Source of the DNA: an uncultured Methylobacteriaceae bacterium
GTDB taxonomy: Bacteria > Pseudomonadota > Alphaproteobacteria > Rhizobiales > Beijerinckiaceae
Length of the DNA: 23,880 nucleotides
Reading direction: 5' to 3'
Assembly: GCA_937872715.1 (NCBI GenBank)
Contig: CALMTJ010000327.1
Span: 1-23,880, forward strand
This document shows, piece by piece, positions 23,129 through 23,880 of this stretch; position 1 is the first letter of the stretch, and every line of letters starts with the position of its first letter. The notes beneath the pieces are model-generated. The model was given only the letters and a program-made list of their open reading frames with translations, was not told the origin of the DNA and ran no database searches. The translations under genes were made by a program, and so were the position numbers.

Positions 23129-23709
23129 AAAGTTCGCCAATGACTTGGTAGTGCTTCACGCAGCCTCGGCATCCTCCGCAGGCGAGGTTTCCGGTATGAC
23201 ATGAGTGGGACCAAGCAAGCAGTTCGCGGGAGATCCGCGACGTACGCACAAGTCCGATGGTGCTCAGTCCTATCGCGGGAGCCTCGACGGAGACCTGGCC
23301 CTCCTGGCGGCCCATGAGCGTATTAATTGCGTCGAAGAAAGCCGGTGTTCCATCTGCATGGGATTGGTCGGATGCGACTGCCCCCAGAAGCAAACTGTCA
23401 ATGCCGAGCGTGATCCCGCGCGCCGCGGGCCAGCGTCACGAGTAGCTGATTGCGATAAGGCCACCACTCCGTCACCGGCGCGATCGCATCTGGAGCGGCA
23501 CCGGCCATGTCGCCCGAACCAATCGTCGAACAGTCTATCCGAAGGATCTCGTGGTTGATGCCAAGTTCCTGCGAGACCTGACGGGCGGCAACGATCTCTG
23601 CTTCCGCCGCACGCTGTCCGTAGTCGATGGTGATCGCGAAACTCGGCCGCTGCCAGAAAGCCAGAGCGACTGAGTCAATTCCGCCTGAGAGAAGGATCGC
23701 GGCCGTCAT
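23112..23709 (-). pseudogene. QueC-like PP-loop protein (7-cyano-7-deazaguanine synthase family), frameshifted
   Basis: Two adjacent frames encode one QueC-like protein of about 198 residues if a single base is removed. The N-terminal frame has the ATP pyrophosphatase loop LLSGGIDSVALAF, ITIDYGQRAAEAEI and WWPYRNQLLVTLA. The C-terminal frame restores the family with RGITLGIDSLLLGAVASD and ends with the zinc site SHSCHTGNLACGGCRGC (four Cys). The break is within the perfect hairpin CCCGCG-GCG-CGCGGG (23415-23429 region); without one C the minus strand reads LLVTLAAARGITLGID. QueC converts carboxydeazaguanine to preQ0; this divergent form resembles QueC-like proteins of accessory loci rather than housekeeping QueC. 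ATG 23709 overlaps the upstream stop as ATGA. Either a pseudogene, a sequencing error, or recoding. Confidence 0.8.
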
Positions 23710-23870
23710 AGTGTCCAAATGACATGGTAGATGGCCGATACGAGATCTTCGACTACGGTGCAGCCTGTTCCTTCCACCATCTTGAGGTCTTCCACACGCA
23801 TGTTCTGAGCCAAAGCTACAACTGGTGACGTGACCCCCTGAAACTCCGTCAGCGGTGCGTAGAGTCCGGC
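23706..23870 (-). CDS. C-terminal end of an unrecognised protein (partial or broken)
   Basis: On the minus strand a frame ending in TGA at 23706-23708 overlaps the QueC-like ATG (ATGA), the arrangement of a real upstream operon gene. It reads, over its last part, MRVEDLKMVEGTGCTVVEDL then VSAIYHVIWTL, amphipathic and protein-like. An in-frame TAG at 23871-23873 interrupts it only 55 codons upstream, and no well-placed start with a ribosome-binding site lies between. Either this is a small gene, or a larger gene is broken here by a stop or frameshift as in its neighbour. I do not recognise the family. Confidence 0.4.
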   Translation of the reverse strand, partial: AGLYAPLTEFQGVTSPVVALAQNMRVEDLKMVEGTGCTVVEDLVSAIYHVIWTL

Positions 23871-23880
23871 CTAATGAGGG

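Noticed and set aside
1..23880. CRISPR arrays, insertion sequences, rRNA, riboswitches
   Set aside because: I saw no regularly spaced direct repeats, transposase motifs, rRNA signatures or recognisable aptamer cores on either strand.

Overview
The window is high-GC, densely packed bacterial DNA. Protein families, codon bias and short palindromic intergenic repeats point to an alphaproteobacterium, most likely Hyphomicrobiales (Rhizobiales: Methylobacterium, Microvirga, Bosea or relatives). I cannot fix the genus from sequence alone. Nearly all of it (1-21856) is accessory catabolic chromosome: importers, regulators and enzymes for amino-acid-like or small organic-acid substrates. The last ~1.6 kb (22265-23880) has visibly lower GC and different gene content, and starts at a broken tRNA-Arg gene, so it looks like the end of an integrated island. 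|| Module 1 (1-15648). A leftward operon (SDR dehydrogenase, HyuA, HyuB, the last running off the window) diverges from a threonine-aldolase-like PLP enzyme. A leftward FAD oxidoreductase of the DAO/FOXRED1 type diverges from a complete polar amino acid ABC importer (binding protein, two permeases, ATPase) followed by a GntR/FCD regulator. A second rightward operon then holds binding protein, GltK-like permease, DUF3830-like protein, a second paralogous binding protein, GltJ-like permease and an M20 amidohydrolase, with no ATPase of its own. The two divergent promoter regions and the promoter of the second transporter operon share a TAAAGTA/TACTTTA core, and two of them share a 12-base word inside a GATA-N3-TATC palindrome. 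I infer that the GntR protein controls all three and that the block is one regulon for taking up and degrading an N-substituted amino acid, hydantoin or related amide. || Module 2 (15812-21856). A LysR regulator abuts, tail to tail, two overlapping genes for the halves of a ThDP 2-oxoacid decarboxylase (sulfopyruvate/phosphonopyruvate decarboxylase type). These diverge from an aldehyde dehydrogenase, a YihU-like beta-hydroxyacid dehydrogenase and a Tat-exported LivJ-type binding protein. The set fits decarboxylation of a substituted pyruvate to an aldehyde that is then oxidised or reduced. A C3 organosulfonate is one candidate substrate, but this is not proven. || Module 3 (22220-23880). A 45-base tRNA-Arg(ACG) 3' fragment (probable attachment site) is followed by leftward genes: a nitroreductase/SagB-like protein, a divergent QueC-like PP-loop protein interrupted by a single-base frameshift inside a GC hairpin, and the C-terminal end of an unrecognised protein. 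This QueC-like/nitroreductase pair at an island edge is the most unusual content of the window.
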